From the NCBI GenBank assembly GCA_021773095.1, contig JAJFKR010000020.1, forward strand, positions 186,001 to 250,000: a stretch of DNA of 64,000 nt. The letters run 5' to 3'. Source of the DNA: Woeseiaceae bacterium. Lineage in GTDB: Bacteria > Pseudomonadota > Gammaproteobacteria > Steroidobacterales > Woeseiaceae. Below the pieces are notes generated by a model that made no database searches, had not been told where the DNA came from, and saw only the letters and a program-made list of their open reading frames with translations. The position numbers and the translations under genes were made by a program. Below, in pieces: positions 18,679 through 27,745 of this stretch (its first letter is position 1; every line of letters starts with the position of its first letter).

Positions 18679-19587
18679 TTAGCTTAGTTCCAGTCCGAGT
18701 TTCCTGGCGGCCTGTTCTGCAAACTTGGTCGGTTGCTCGAACCCGTTTTGCAGCTCCCGCATTCCTGATTCGTCGTCAATAGTATCCCATGCCGCAGCGA
18801 TTCCTTCTGCTGTTACACCATCCGGAGCCAGGGTCAGTCCTTCGGTCTCGAAGCCCTTGAATATCGCGAAACTGCCGCCACCCGCACAAAGCACTTTTCT
18901 CTGTGGCGCATCCGGTCCGGTCAGGAAAACAACACCGGGGCTGACCGCCTCCGGTGCCATCAATTTAAACACGGGTTCGGGGAACAATCCCTCTGTCATA
19001 GCTGTACCTGCCGTGGGCGCCAGACAATTCACACGAATATCGTACTTCGCGCCTTCAAGATGCAATGTATTCATCAGTCCGAGCATGGCCATCTTGGCAG
19101 CACAGTAATTCGCCTGCCCGAAGTTGCCGTACAGCCCGGAGCTCGATGTCGTGAATACGATACGACCGTATTGTTGTTCCCTCATTATTTCCCAAACGGC
19201 TTTGGTGCAATTCGCTGAGCCAATCAGGTGCACATCAATGACGAGACGAAATTCATCCATCGACATCTTGAGAAAGGTTTTATCCCGGAGGATGCCGGCA
19301 TTGTTAACCAGGATGTCAATACGGCCCCATGTTTCCATGGCGACCGCCACCATATCCTCGACCTGCTCAAAACTCGCGACATTCGCACCGTGGGCGAATG
19401 CCTCACCACCCGCGGTTTCGATTTCGTCGACGACTGCCGCAGCGTGGGCAGAACTACCGTTTTCGTCACCAAGATCATTGACGACGACTCTCGCGCCCCG
19501 CTCAGCGAGCGCCAGCGCGTGACATCGTCCAAGCCCCTGACCACCACCGGTCACTATGGCGACCTGCCCGTCCAGTCTAATGCTCAT
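18679..19587 (-). CDS. SDR-type (3R)-hydroxyacyl-CoA dehydrogenase-like protein
   Basis: Short-chain dehydrogenase, 302 residues, resembling the dehydrogenase part of peroxisomal multifunctional enzyme 2 (HSD17B4): TGGGQGLGR near 14, [13 protein letters not shown] after the second strand, [11 protein letters not shown] near 95 and the catalytic [11 protein letters not shown] near 163. The long C-terminal extension is also typical of that group. Partnered with a MaoC-type hydratase and a thiolase, it probably oxidises a 3-hydroxyacyl-CoA formed by the hydratase. NAD versus NADP use was not assessed. Confidence 0.9.
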   Translation of the reverse strand: MSIRLDGQVAIVTGGGQGLGRCHALALAERGARVVVNDLGDENGSSAHAAAVVDEIETAGGEAFAHGANVASFEQVEDMVAVAMETWGRIDILVNNAGILRDKTFLKMSMDEFRLVIDVHLIGSANCTKAVWEIMREQQYGRIVFTTSSSGLYGNFGQANYCAAKMAMLGLMNTLHLEGAKYDIRVNCLAPTAGTAMTEGLFPEPVFKLMAPEAVSPGVVFLTGPDAPQRKVLCAGGGSFAIFKGFETEGLTLAPDGVTAEGIAAAWDTIDDESGMRELQNGFEQPTKFAEQAARKLGLELS

Positions 19588-19608
19588 TTTCTCTATCCTT
19601 TCAACGGG

Positions 19609-20073
19609 TTAATTACTGACAACCCACATCGACAAAATTTCTGCAATCAATGCCGGCGTTTCTTCATCTTCGATCTCGACGGTGACCTCCGTTTTCAAGA
19701 GCCAGTGGCCGGGCTTTTTCTCCGTCACGTCCAGGACTGTCTGCAGCGACCGCACTCGCTTGCCAACTCGAACCGGCATCAGGTAGCGAATTTTGTCCGA
19801 CCCATAATTGATGCCCATCACCAGATTTTCCGGCCGTGCGGCATTTTGGGCATTCAGGTAGGACAGCAACGACAACGACAGGAAACCGTGCGCTATCGGC
19901 CCGCCAAACGGCGTTTGAGCCGCCCGTTCGGGGTCAATGTGGATGAACTGGTGATCGTTGGTCGCTTCTGCAAACTGGTTGACGCGTTCCTGGGTTATTT
20001 CCAACCAGGGCGACGGATCCAGTTTCTTGCCAACGAGGGAGGGAATGTCTTCTGATTTAATCGTTTTGACCAC
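19609..20073 (-). CDS. MaoC-family enoyl-CoA hydratase
   Basis: Hot-dog-fold hydratase, 154 residues, adding water to trans-2-enoyl-CoA. The hydratase-2 signature is clear: TNDHQFIHIDPERA near 50 gives the catalytic Asp and His, and GGPIAHGFLSLSLL follows. It starts the minus-strand operon MaoC, SDR, thiolase, GST and is followed 21 bases later by the SDR. It most likely makes the (3R)-hydroxyacyl-CoA that the SDR oxidises. Confidence 0.93.
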   Translation of the reverse strand: MVKTIKSEDIPSLVGKKLDPSPWLEITQERVNQFAEATNDHQFIHIDPERAAQTPFGGPIAHGFLSLSLLSYLNAQNAARPENLVMGINYGSDKIRYLMPVRVGKRVRSLQTVLDVTEKKPGHWLLKTEVTVEIEDEETPALIAEILSMWVVSN

Positions 20074-20180
20074 GTACTTGCGCCTTGTCGTTCATTTCAG
20101 CTAACCAACAGAGTCAGCGATCATGCCGACAAAAATGATCCTTTTCGTACCATGGTTGCGGTAGGCGATGTTGTCCGGAA

Positions 20181-22388
20181 TTACGATGCAGTACTCAGGT
20201 CCAGAAGGTAGCTTCTCACCCGTAACCGGGCGGCCTCTTCCTCGGCCTCCCAATCCTGTATCGCAGCCTGAATCTCAGGATCAGCAATCAGCGGAACGAA
20301 CTGGGCCTGCGATAAATGGGCACGCCAATTCTGATCCAACAGCACCGAGCGTGTAAACACCTCCGTCAATGCCAGTTCGATAGCGTCCTCGACATTACCC
20401 TGCATCGCCATTACGTTGACCCGCGCTCCGGGATCCTGCAACAGATCAACGCCATAGGTTCCTGCGATCGCCTGAATTTTCTCAATGCGCCGCGATAACT
20501 CATCGCGCGTCAGCGTTGTATACCACGCATCGAACGCCACCATCTGCGCCGTCAGGAATCGGGGGGAAATTGCGGTGGCATCAATATTGAGAATTCCCGG
20601 TGCATGCTGTTCCAGATAGGCACTAACGGCATCCACCGTGCCTCTCCGGGCAGCGTTTCTCAGCAAAAACTGAACCGCAGCACCGTAGGCAAATTGACGG
20701 TCTTCAATATCGTCTTCAATCACTTTTCGAGCAGCAGTCAGGCTCGCGTCTTCATCCCCGGACCCGGCCGCTCGCAATAATTCGATGCGATAGGCGATCG
20801 CACTGGTCGGCGCGATTGCAACAACCCGGTCGCGAAAATCATCCGCTTCGTCATTCAGGCCGAGTTGATAGAGAAATGCCGCGATAAACCCAGGAATTTC
20901 GTGATCTCTTGAGTCGACCTCCATCGCCTTGAGGCTTTGCTTCAGGAACTCAACACCGTCACCTGAATTCAATGCGATGTCTCCAAGTCGCAAATAGGCG
21001 TTGGGTTGCAGTGGCTCGATATCGAGTGACTGAATTAATGAGGTTCTGGCCTCTTCCAGATCATCAAGCTGTAGATACAGTGACCCTATCTCGTAATGAA
21101 TGCGGGCGTTATAGGGGTCTTGTTTCAGCGCCGCCAGCTGCAGCTCCAGGGCTTTTTCAGGTTGCTGCGTCCCCTGCAGGATTTTGCTGAGTAACAGGCG
21201 AGCCTGATATTCTCTCGGATGTTCCGCAACGAGATTTTCTAGCTCCTGAATGGCATCAGCCAGTGTTTCAGCGTTGTTGCCGACGACACTGGGCTCAGCC
21301 CGAATATAGGCCTGAATTGCGCGGGCACCAACTTGATTGGGACGAAACTCCAAAACCTGATCCGTGATCGCCCGTACTGCGGCGAACGCATCGTCTTTGT
21401 TCATCAGCCCGGTCTCAAGCTGATGCAGGTAGTTGCTCGCCAGTTCAGTCTTGGCGTCCAGGAAATTGGGGTCGATCGTCAAAGCACCCTTCAGCAGTTG
21501 CTCGGCCGCCTCAAGCCCACCGTGAGAAAACGTCGCGCGCTGTTTTAGTGCCTGCAGGTAAAGGTCGTAAGCATCCGGACTATCAGTACCGACACCCGCG
21601 ACGACGGTCTCATCGCTTGCACCCAGCAGCGAGGCAGAGAGGGCACGGCCGACCTTCAATGCGATTTCATCCTGAATACCGAATATGTCATCACTATTGC
21701 GGTCAAAACTCTCCGACCACACGTGATACCCGTCAGATGCACGAATGAGCTGTGCCGTAATGCGGATTCGAGTGCCGACCTGCTGCACGCTGCCCTCGAG
21801 AATGTGCGCAACTTGCAGCGCTTCCGCAATTTCGCGGATATTGATGTTCCTGCCCTTGAATGCAAAGCTCGACGTGCGAGCGGCGACCTTCAGATCCGGT
21901 ATCTGTGCCAACATGTGCAAGAGCGTTTCCGTCAATCCATCGGAAAAGTACTCGTTATCTTCGTCGCTCGACATATTGACGAAAGGCAAAACCGCGACAG
22001 ATTCCGAGCTGACGATCGTCGCATCCGGGTCGAGGTCATCGGTTGACTCGCTGGCGCTAAAAAAGGCGATGAATACAATGGCTATGACCACGCCGGCGAT
22101 GGTGACGTAGTCCAGTGCCCCGACCGACACACGCAGATCAGCGTCAGCGCGATTGATGTCCGCCTCTTTTTTGATTCCAGTTGGAGTTAGTTCGTAGACC
22201 CACGAAAGTATGACGGCTGGAATGAATCCAAAAGCAAAGCTGAGGATGACTGCATTCGACACCCATTCGGGTGCGCCCAAAGTCGGCAGAATCGTCGTCA
22301 ACACTTCAGTTAACAGCCAGCCCACGACCAGGTACGCGGCCGCTACACGGACGACATTGCGGCGTTGAAGTTCAGCGAACAGAGACAT
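20181..22388 (-). CDS. Membrane-anchored TolB/FlgO-like TPR protein
   Basis: A 735-residue protein. The N-terminus MSLFAELQRRNVVRVAAAY is the stock opening of a large family of proteobacterial TPR proteins and carries up to three membrane helices (to about residue 115). Next comes a TolB-N/FlgO-like domain (SVAVLPFVNMSSDEDNEYFS near 140, then ILEGSVQQVGTRIRITAQLI), and the remainder is tetratricopeptide repeats. Such proteins often pair with cyclase or DNA-binding output domains; here there is none. ATG 22388 is chosen over the GTG four codons upstream because of the conserved opening. It is likely a scaffold or signalling protein; no direct neighbour suggests a partner. Confidence 0.86.
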   Translation of the reverse strand: MSLFAELQRRNVVRVAAAYLVVGWLLTEVLTTILPTLGAPEWVSNAVILSFAFGFIPAVILSWVYELTPTGIKKEADINRADADLRVSVGALDYVTIAGVVIAIVFIAFFSASESTDDLDPDATIVSSESVAVLPFVNMSSDEDNEYFSDGLTETLLHMLAQIPDLKVAARTSSFAFKGRNINIREIAEALQVAHILEGSVQQVGTRIRITAQLIRASDGYHVWSESFDRNSDDIFGIQDEIALKVGRALSASLLGASDETVVAGVGTDSPDAYDLYLQALKQRATFSHGGLEAAEQLLKGALTIDPNFLDAKTELASNYLHQLETGLMNKDDAFAAVRAITDQVLEFRPNQVGARAIQAYIRAEPSVVGNNAETLADAIQELENLVAEHPREYQARLLLSKILQGTQQPEKALELQLAALKQDPYNARIHYEIGSLYLQLDDLEEARTSLIQSLDIEPLQPNAYLRLGDIALNSGDGVEFLKQSLKAMEVDSRDHEIPGFIAAFLYQLGLNDEADDFRDRVVAIAPTSAIAYRIELLRAAGSGDEDASLTAARKVIEDDIEDRQFAYGAAVQFLLRNAARRGTVDAVSAYLEQHAPGILNIDATAISPRFLTAQMVAFDAWYTTLTRDELSRRIEKIQAIAGTYGVDLLQDPGARVNVMAMQGNVEDAIELALTEVFTRSVLLDQNWRAHLSQAQFVPLIADPEIQAAIQDWEAEEEAARLRVRSYLLDLSTAS

Positions 22389-22493
22389 ACACGCACACAC
22401 GGACAGGCGGGATAATTAGACTACACCAAATCATAGACTGTGTTCTTAATTTGCTTCAATAACTTAGATGCACGAGCCGCCGAAATGGTTCAT

Positions 22494-23036
22494 TTATTGA
22501 CGCACTCGTCGCAACTCACAAACTGCCCTGCCAAAGGCCTCGACCTCGTCCCAATTGGTGAAATCGACGTTTGAATCGAGTGACGTCGGGCCATTGGTCA
22601 TCCACATGATGAAACGGATCATGGTTTTGTCCCAGAATTTGTAGATTGAGTAGTTGATCCTGCCGCCGAATATGCCGATGACCGCCGGCTGCCAGTTGAT
22701 CGTTTTGAAGAATTTTCTGACGTAGGGATTGGTATGTGGGTCCTTCTTTTCCGGCTTACGTGCCACTGCATTAACGGAAAAGAAAGCGCCCTGCATCGAC
22801 TCCAGAACGTCAATATTGTCTTCGATGAACTGCGTCACCTCGGGACGATGCTTGCCATAGCGAATGCTGGCACCGATGACGACCTGATCGAACGGTGCCA
22901 GATCAATCTCCGCGTCCTGCGTAAGCTCAAGGAGTGTCGCGGAAAATCCATGCTCTTCAACAATTTCCTTTAGCCGCCGGCATATCTCAAGCGTATGCCC
23001 ATCGACAGTCGAAAACACGAACCCGATCTGTGCCAT
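22494..23036 (-). CDS. hemG: Flavodoxin-domain protoporphyrinogen IX dehydrogenase
   Basis: A 180-residue flavodoxin-like protein matching HemG, the menaquinone/ubiquinone-linked enzyme that oxidises protoporphyrinogen IX to protoporphyrin IX in haem synthesis. FMN-phosphate loop STVDGHT is near 9; GASIRYGKH and the long insert ARKPEKKDPHTNPYVRKF distinguish HemG from ordinary flavodoxins. ATG 23036 gives the normal family start (MAQIGFVFS). The start lies about 80 bases after the AhpD-like gene on the same strand. Haem synthesis fits the cytochrome-rich nap system. Confidence 0.9.
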   Translation of the reverse strand: MAQIGFVFSTVDGHTLEICRRLKEIVEEHGFSATLLELTQDAEIDLAPFDQVVIGASIRYGKHRPEVTQFIEDNIDVLESMQGAFFSVNAVARKPEKKDPHTNPYVRKFFKTINWQPAVIGIFGGRINYSIYKFWDKTMIRFIMWMTNGPTSLDSNVDFTNWDEVEAFGRAVCELRRVRQ

Positions 23037-23117
23037 TTCTGTAACTCGTTTCAAGACCTTTTGGAAATTGAACAGTACGCGAGTAAAGACTGTGAAACTA
23101 GAGAAGCTCTGATCAAT

Positions 23118-23723
23118 TCAGGCGTGTGTCCAGTTTTCGGAGTCCTTTGAATCACCAGGAGCCAGTCCGATGATATCCCCTGTCGTGTCAACACCAAGGC
23201 CGAGCACGGTTCGGTTGGCATAGCCGAAGTAAGCTGTCACCTGGTTGATTTCCAGAATCTGTCCATCGTCCAGGCCCGCGGATCGCAGCGAAACAATATC
23301 GTCCTCGGTTATTTCACCGGCTGCCAGCGTCAGTTTGCCTGCGTATTGAAGACCCGCGAGCGGAGCGCCATCAAAAGCATCCTCTGGTTGACGATTCAGC
23401 AACGCCTCGCGAATCACATCGGTTCGCGCCGCATCGTCCAGCAAGCGCGACAATCCCGCGAAGTGGTGTTCAACGCAATACGCGCATTTATTCAGCGAAC
23501 TTACGTATACGCCGATCGCCTCAAGATAGGCTTTTTCCAATGTATTCCGCGGGTGGTGCAAGACGTATTTGTAGAGCGTCATGTGGCCCTGCATCGTATG
23601 CGGGCGAAGGCTGTGCGCGAGCATAATGTTATCGACATTATTGTCGGGCCCCTTGATGCGATCGTATAACGCCCTGAGTTCGTTTTCCGAGTCGTCATAC
23701 GCAATGGTATCAATCCAGGTCAT
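23118..23723 (-). CDS. AhpD-like / carboxymuconolactone decarboxylase family protein
   Basis: A 201-residue peroxidase-related alpha-helical protein. The AhpD-type thiol motif CAYCVEHH is near residue 77, with the redox Cys pair followed by His. ATG 23723 is selected because AGGAGATGAA lies immediately upstream and gives the usual start MTWIDTI; a frame open 23 codons further up has no support. Likely role is alkylhydroperoxidase-type reduction, though members with other activities exist. Confidence 0.88.
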   Translation of the reverse strand: MTWIDTIAYDDSENELRALYDRIKGPDNNVDNIMLAHSLRPHTMQGHMTLYKYVLHHPRNTLEKAYLEAIGVYVSSLNKCAYCVEHHFAGLSRLLDDAARTDVIREALLNRQPEDAFDGAPLAGLQYAGKLTLAAGEITEDDIVSLRSAGLDDGQILEINQVTAYFGYANRTVLGLGVDTTGDIIGLAPGDSKDSENWTHA

Positions 23724-23780
23724 TTCATCTCCTTTGTCTATAGACATCATGCACGAGAATAGGACAGAATTTCTCACACC

Positions 23781-24380
23781 ATGGAACATCAATCATCTGC
23801 AAGGCTTGTTCGTGTGTGCGTGCTGGCGGCGGGGACTGCCACTCGCTTCGGCGATACCAAGCTCGTGCACAATTTTCGGGGCAGACCGCTGCTGCAACAT
23901 GCGCTGCTTGCAGCGCAAGGTACGTGTGAAGGGCAGGTGACGCTTGTCGTCGGTCACGATCGGGAATCGGTGACCGCAGCGTCAAAAGGGTTAAGCGACC
24001 ACGTCGTGGTGAATTGCGGCTACCAGTCCGGATTAGGAACGAGCATCGCGGCGGGTGTTCACGCATGCCGTGACGGCGCTGACGCTGTGATCATCCTGCT
24101 TGCTGATCAACCATTGGTAACAAAAGAACACCTGAACGTTCTTATAGACTCCTGGTCTGGAGGTTCAACCACAATAGTCGCGTCATCGTATGAGGGAACT
24201 CTCGGCCCGCCGATTCTTTTTCCGAAGAATGCCTTCGACGCGCTCTGCGAATTAAGCGGCGATACGGGGGCAAGAAATATTCTTTCAGACGACGACTTCA
24301 AGGTCAGAAGTATTGAGTTTCTGCCGGCGAGTCTGGATATCGATACGACCGAAGACCTGAAAAATCTCGATCAGGACTAA
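23781..24380 (+). CDS. MobA-like molybdenum cofactor nucleotidyltransferase
   Basis: A 199-residue NTP-transferase-fold protein like MocA/MobA: LAAGTATRFGDTKLV near 15-29 is the nucleotide-binding loop with its Lys, and LLADQPLVT near 105-113 holds the metal Asp. Such enzymes add CMP or GMP to molybdopterin for hydroxylases of the xanthine dehydrogenase/CO dehydrogenase family. It converges on and overlaps by 4 bases an XdhC gene, which is the usual partner. No hydroxylase is encoded nearby, so the target enzyme must be elsewhere. Cytidylyl versus guanylyl specificity cannot be decided. Confidence 0.86.
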   Translation: MEHQSSARLVRVCVLAAGTATRFGDTKLVHNFRGRPLLQHALLAAQGTCEGQVTLVVGHDRESVTAASKGLSDHVVVNCGYQSGLGTSIAAGVHACRDGADAVIILLADQPLVTKEHLNVLIDSWSGGSTTIVASSYEGTLGPPILFPKNAFDALCELSGDTGARNILSDDDFKVRSIEFLPASLDIDTTEDLKNLDQD

Positions 24381-25267
24381 CCGTCGAACGAAAAGTGCGC
24401 CTGTAATTCCGCGGCTATTTCCAACGCGATTGCCGCCGGACCGCGTCCCCCGATCTGAGAACCAACCGGCCCGCGTAATCGGTTTTCGAGTTTGTCCGCC
24501 GCGGCGCCGATTTCTCGAAGCAGCCTGTCTCTGCGATGCGGTGGCCCGAGTAACCCGATGAACTCCACGAATCCGTCCGCCAGCACTGACAGGTAGGCTC
24601 TGTCAGCATCGAGATTGTGACTCATCACGATGACTGCGTCGTATCTGGCCAAATCAAAATGTGAGGCGATGTCTCTAGCCGGGACGCAATCAACCGAAGC
24701 AGCGCCACTGCCCTCCAAACGAGCGACCGAGGCTGGACGATGGTCTGAGACTGCGACCTCCCAGCCCAACGCAACGGCGAATGTGATCAACGGCTCAGCG
24801 TCCTGGCCAGCCCCAAGTACCAGCAACCTCAGTGGCGCCATTATTCGCGCAACCCCAAAATCCGACTCCGCACTGGCAAGCGCCATTTCGGCCTGCGGCG
24901 CGTGTTCAAGCGCATCAATAAGACTCGTGAATGGCTCGTAGTTCGCGCCTGCGGTCAGTGGTTGTATCAAAATCTTCAATGTACCTTCACACCCGACACC
25001 AAGGCCGAATACGTCATCGTCAGCCTGAAGGTCGTAGGTGACTGCACCGGCAACACCGCTCACGATCACGCCCTTCGCACGCTCTGCCAGATCACCCTCA
25101 AGGCAACCACCCGAAAGCATGCCCAGGAATTCACCCCTCTCATTGGCCAGCATTTGGCTACCGGCCTTGCTGTAGGTAGAGCCCTCGGTATTGAGCACTG
25201 TGATTAATGCCAGCGGCCGGCCAGCCGCCGAATGACTCCAGAAATACTGGCACAGTTGATAAGGCAA
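24377..25267 (-). CDS. XdhC/CoxI family molybdenum hydroxylase maturation protein
   Basis: A 296-residue protein with the XdhC-CoxI domain (ALITVLNTEGSTYSKAGSQM near 20, MLSGGCLEGDL near 49) and a C-terminal Rossmann-like domain (LLVLGAGQDAEPLI, then RAYLSVL and IGLLGPPHRRDRLL, then GRGPAAIALEIAAEL). Family members protect and insert sulfurated molybdenum cofactor into xanthine dehydrogenase-type enzymes. The best in-frame start is TTG at 25267, with GAGGAG rather far (about 15 bases) upstream, so the true N-terminus is uncertain. It is convergent with the MobA-like gene. Confidence 0.9.
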   Translation of the reverse strand: MPYQLCQYFWSHSAAGRPLALITVLNTEGSTYSKAGSQMLANERGEFLGMLSGGCLEGDLAERAKGVIVSGVAGAVTYDLQADDDVFGLGVGCEGTLKILIQPLTAGANYEPFTSLIDALEHAPQAEMALASAESDFGVARIMAPLRLLVLGAGQDAEPLITFAVALGWEVAVSDHRPASVARLEGSGAASVDCVPARDIASHFDLARYDAVIVMSHNLDADRAYLSVLADGFVEFIGLLGPPHRRDRLLREIGAAADKLENRLRGPVGSQIGGRGPAAIALEIAAELQAHFSFDG

Positions 25268-25303
25268 ACGTTCGATGAATCTTCTCCTCAGACCCAGGGT
25301 GCG

Positions 25304-26428
25304 CTAGCTCTGTCCTGTCAATTCCCGCCAGGCTGCCAACACTTCCTTTTCCTTGTCCTCAGGAATCCCGGCTCGTAAAGTCGCCCGCCGTTCCTCTGGC
25401 AACGAGTTGAACCACGCCAGCGTATCGCGCACCGTTTCATCAACGGGCCGAATAGTAAGTCCGGCATGCAGTGCTTTTTGGCCGGACCAGGTTAACGATC
25501 CCGATAATGGCGTATCCGAATCCGCCCACATCGGGATTTCCTGCCAGGCGCGCAAGCCATTGTCCGCCAGTACCTTAGCCGGCACCCAGGTCAAACTCGT
25601 TCCCTTGTCAGCGACGCGCAAACACGAATCCAGGATATCGCCCATGGGCATCGGCTGCCGAATAAGATTAAACGTGTCCATCATCTTCTCTTCTACACAA
25701 TGGACCATAAACTGGCCGAGGTCGCGCACGTCAATATATTGCGTAAGATCCGAGGGCTTGCCCGGTGCGAGCATCTCACCGCCACGATCCGCCCGAACCG
25801 GCCAGTAAGTAAATCGATCGGACTTGTCGAGCGGACCGACGATCAACCCCGGCCGAATCTGCGTCACACGCCCCGGCAACGCATCCTCAGCGGCAAGCTC
25901 ACAATAGGCTTTCAACTCACAGTAATGGGTTCTGACATCCTCTGTAGTCGGGTCCTCGAGCGTCGCATGGGCGACGTCTTCGGTGCGATATTTATCGCCT
26001 TCCATCCAGTTGTCATACTGGCAAATCGTCGACACGAACAGATATTGCCCAACATTGTCTGCAAGGTAGAGGCTGGACGCACGAACAATTCTCGGCACGA
26101 ATCCAGAAGTATCAATGACGGCGTCCCACTGTCGGTTTTTGAGGCCCGAAAGACCCTCGTCGATCTCCGGATCACGGTTGCCTATGATTGTTTCCAGATC
26201 CGGAAACATACCGCTATTCGTCTTGCCACGATTAAACAGCGTTACTTCATGCCCCCTGTCGAGCGCATATTGCACGGTGTGCGGTCCCAGAAAACCGGTG
26301 CCGCCAAGAAACAATATCCTGAGCGGCTTCGCTGCGTGATTCGACGTCGCTCCAGACCAATCTGGAAACACACCAAGACCCGCAACAGCAGCTGTTGCAC
26401 CGAGAAAATTACGTCTGTTCATCGTCAT
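25304..26428 (-). CDS. Tat-exported NAD-dependent epimerase/dehydratase-like protein
   Basis: A Rossmann-fold extended-SDR protein, 374 residues, with a twin-arginine leader: MTMNRRNFLGATAAVAGLG at the N-terminus. The mature domain starts RILFLGGTGFLGPH, the nucleotide-binding glycine motif. Beyond this the usual Tyr-x3-Lys of epimerases is not obvious, so catalysis may differ. ATG 26428 is selected because it puts the Tat motif at the start and lies after the upstream gene's stop (26472). Export through Tat would allow a cofactor-loaded enzyme to work in the periplasm. Substrate unknown; a sugar or cell-wall component is only a guess. Confidence 0.84.
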   Translation of the reverse strand: MTMNRRNFLGATAAVAGLGVFPDWSGATSNHAAKPLRILFLGGTGFLGPHTVQYALDRGHEVTLFNRGKTNSGMFPDLETIIGNRDPEIDEGLSGLKNRQWDAVIDTSGFVPRIVRASSLYLADNVGQYLFVSTICQYDNWMEGDKYRTEDVAHATLEDPTTEDVRTHYCELKAYCELAAEDALPGRVTQIRPGLIVGPLDKSDRFTYWPVRADRGGEMLAPGKPSDLTQYIDVRDLGQFMVHCVEEKMMDTFNLIRQPMPMGDILDSCLRVADKGTSLTWVPAKVLADNGLRAWQEIPMWADSDTPLSGSLTWSGQKALHAGLTIRPVDETVRDTLAWFNSLPEERRATLRAGIPEDKEKEVLAAWRELTGQS

Positions 26429-26471
26429 ATTTTGACTCGCTTGTTCGATTGTCAAACAGAACTCTGTACTG

Positions 26472-27731
26472 TCAACGTCGACGGCATTTGATTTCCAGTG
26501 ACGCGAAATCGTAAATATAGGCCGCTGCTTCCGACGCGGCCTTACCCCTATTTCCATTCGCGGCATCCGGATTGGATCTCATCCACTCACCGAACCTCAC
26601 CGTGCCATCAACCGGGTAAGACGGCCGCACTGACCAACGATAGGTCTTGCAGTCCTCAAGCTCGACATCAACCCTGTGCTCCGAGCCGGCGACTTTTTTT
26701 GCCGAATACACAAGCTGATGCCTGTCATAGATCTCCACATCGTAGGCAATGTCCGCTTCGTTGACGGTGTTTGCCCAGGGAGGCTGCTGATCGTCATCGC
26801 TCAACTGATGTTCCCACGCGAGTGTCGGCGTTTGTGAGCGACTTACGCCTGCCCAGATTTTCTTTTTCACGCGCTTGACTGTGTCCGATTCCTTTGGCAA
26901 CAGCGATTGTTGTACCGATACCCGTTCAAATAATTCAGCTACGATCTCGCGCCCTACGTAATGTCGGGCGAAATTTGCGTAGTCACGCCACGCAGCTTTC
27001 TCGTTCGCGATCCAATCGCTTAACGTATCCGTATCGCGGTAGTGAATCTCACTTTCGAAAAGATGCTGGCCATCTGACACTCTTCGCAACGTGGCGGTTG
27101 CCGTAAAAGTAATGGTCGCTACCTTGCCATCGACCTCGATGGACGAATCCGAAAAACTAACGTACAAAATGGCATCCGTATCTTCGGGTATTGGTGTCGA
27201 TAGCGCGAACACTTTCGGCTTGAGTCCGGATACATCCCGGAGCCCCCAAAACACATCCGTTGCAAGTGCGTCATTCGATAGGGGTGACTCTGCAGATGCC
27301 GAGAGATCTTTTGTCAGCGCATCGCGAAAATCCTGGATCTGGCGCTTGATGGTCCCTGACACTCCACCGAAGATTGCGCCGGGAATAGTCAGTATGGGAA
27401 TTGGAAAACTGACTGGGATGCCACCGATATCCTTCCTGAACACACCGATCTCGGCGCCTTTGTTGATGCCGTCGAGCAGGCCGTCGGTTTCCTTCCCATA
27501 ACTGCCGGTTACCGCACTGCCTCCGGGGCTCGCACCGGGTAGGACAACAATCTTCCTCACGGATGTTCGATATTCCTCCGCCATGAGCATGTCGACTTCC
27601 TGAACCAGGGATTCGGGCACCTGACTGGTCTCGGCCGCATTGGCCGAACCAGCAGAACCAGTCATCGCAACCACTGTCAAAATAGCCACCAGCGTGCTGG
27701 CTGCTATCGCATATTGGCTTTTTGTATTCAT
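26472..27731 (-). CDS. Secreted hypothetical protein, 419 residues
   Basis: I do not recognise this protein. ATG 27731 gives a clear signal peptide (MNTKSQYAIAAS, hydrophobic stretch, cleavage after NAA near 33) with GAGG upstream; the frame extends 36 codons further but there overlaps the GlpT gene. The middle part has a hydrophobic Pro/Gly-rich stretch (FPIPILTIPGAIFGGVSG) that could insert in a membrane. The C-terminal third looks like a beta-sandwich (Tyr/Trp-rich segments such as TYRWSVRPSYPVDG), perhaps a fibronectin-like fold. It sits between GlpT and a Tat-exported epimerase on the same strand. No function proposed. Confidence 0.75.
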   Translation of the reverse strand: MNTKSQYAIAASTLVAILTVVAMTGSAGSANAAETSQVPESLVQEVDMLMAEEYRTSVRKIVVLPGASPGGSAVTGSYGKETDGLLDGINKGAEIGVFRKDIGGIPVSFPIPILTIPGAIFGGVSGTIKRQIQDFRDALTKDLSASAESPLSNDALATDVFWGLRDVSGLKPKVFALSTPIPEDTDAILYVSFSDSSIEVDGKVATITFTATATLRRVSDGQHLFESEIHYRDTDTLSDWIANEKAAWRDYANFARHYVGREIVAELFERVSVQQSLLPKESDTVKRVKKKIWAGVSRSQTPTLAWEHQLSDDDQQPPWANTVNEADIAYDVEIYDRHQLVYSAKKVAGSEHRVDVELEDCKTYRWSVRPSYPVDGTVRFGEWMRSNPDAANGNRGKAASEAAAYIYDFASLEIKCRRR

Positions 27732-27745
27732 ACCGTGCCTCAATC

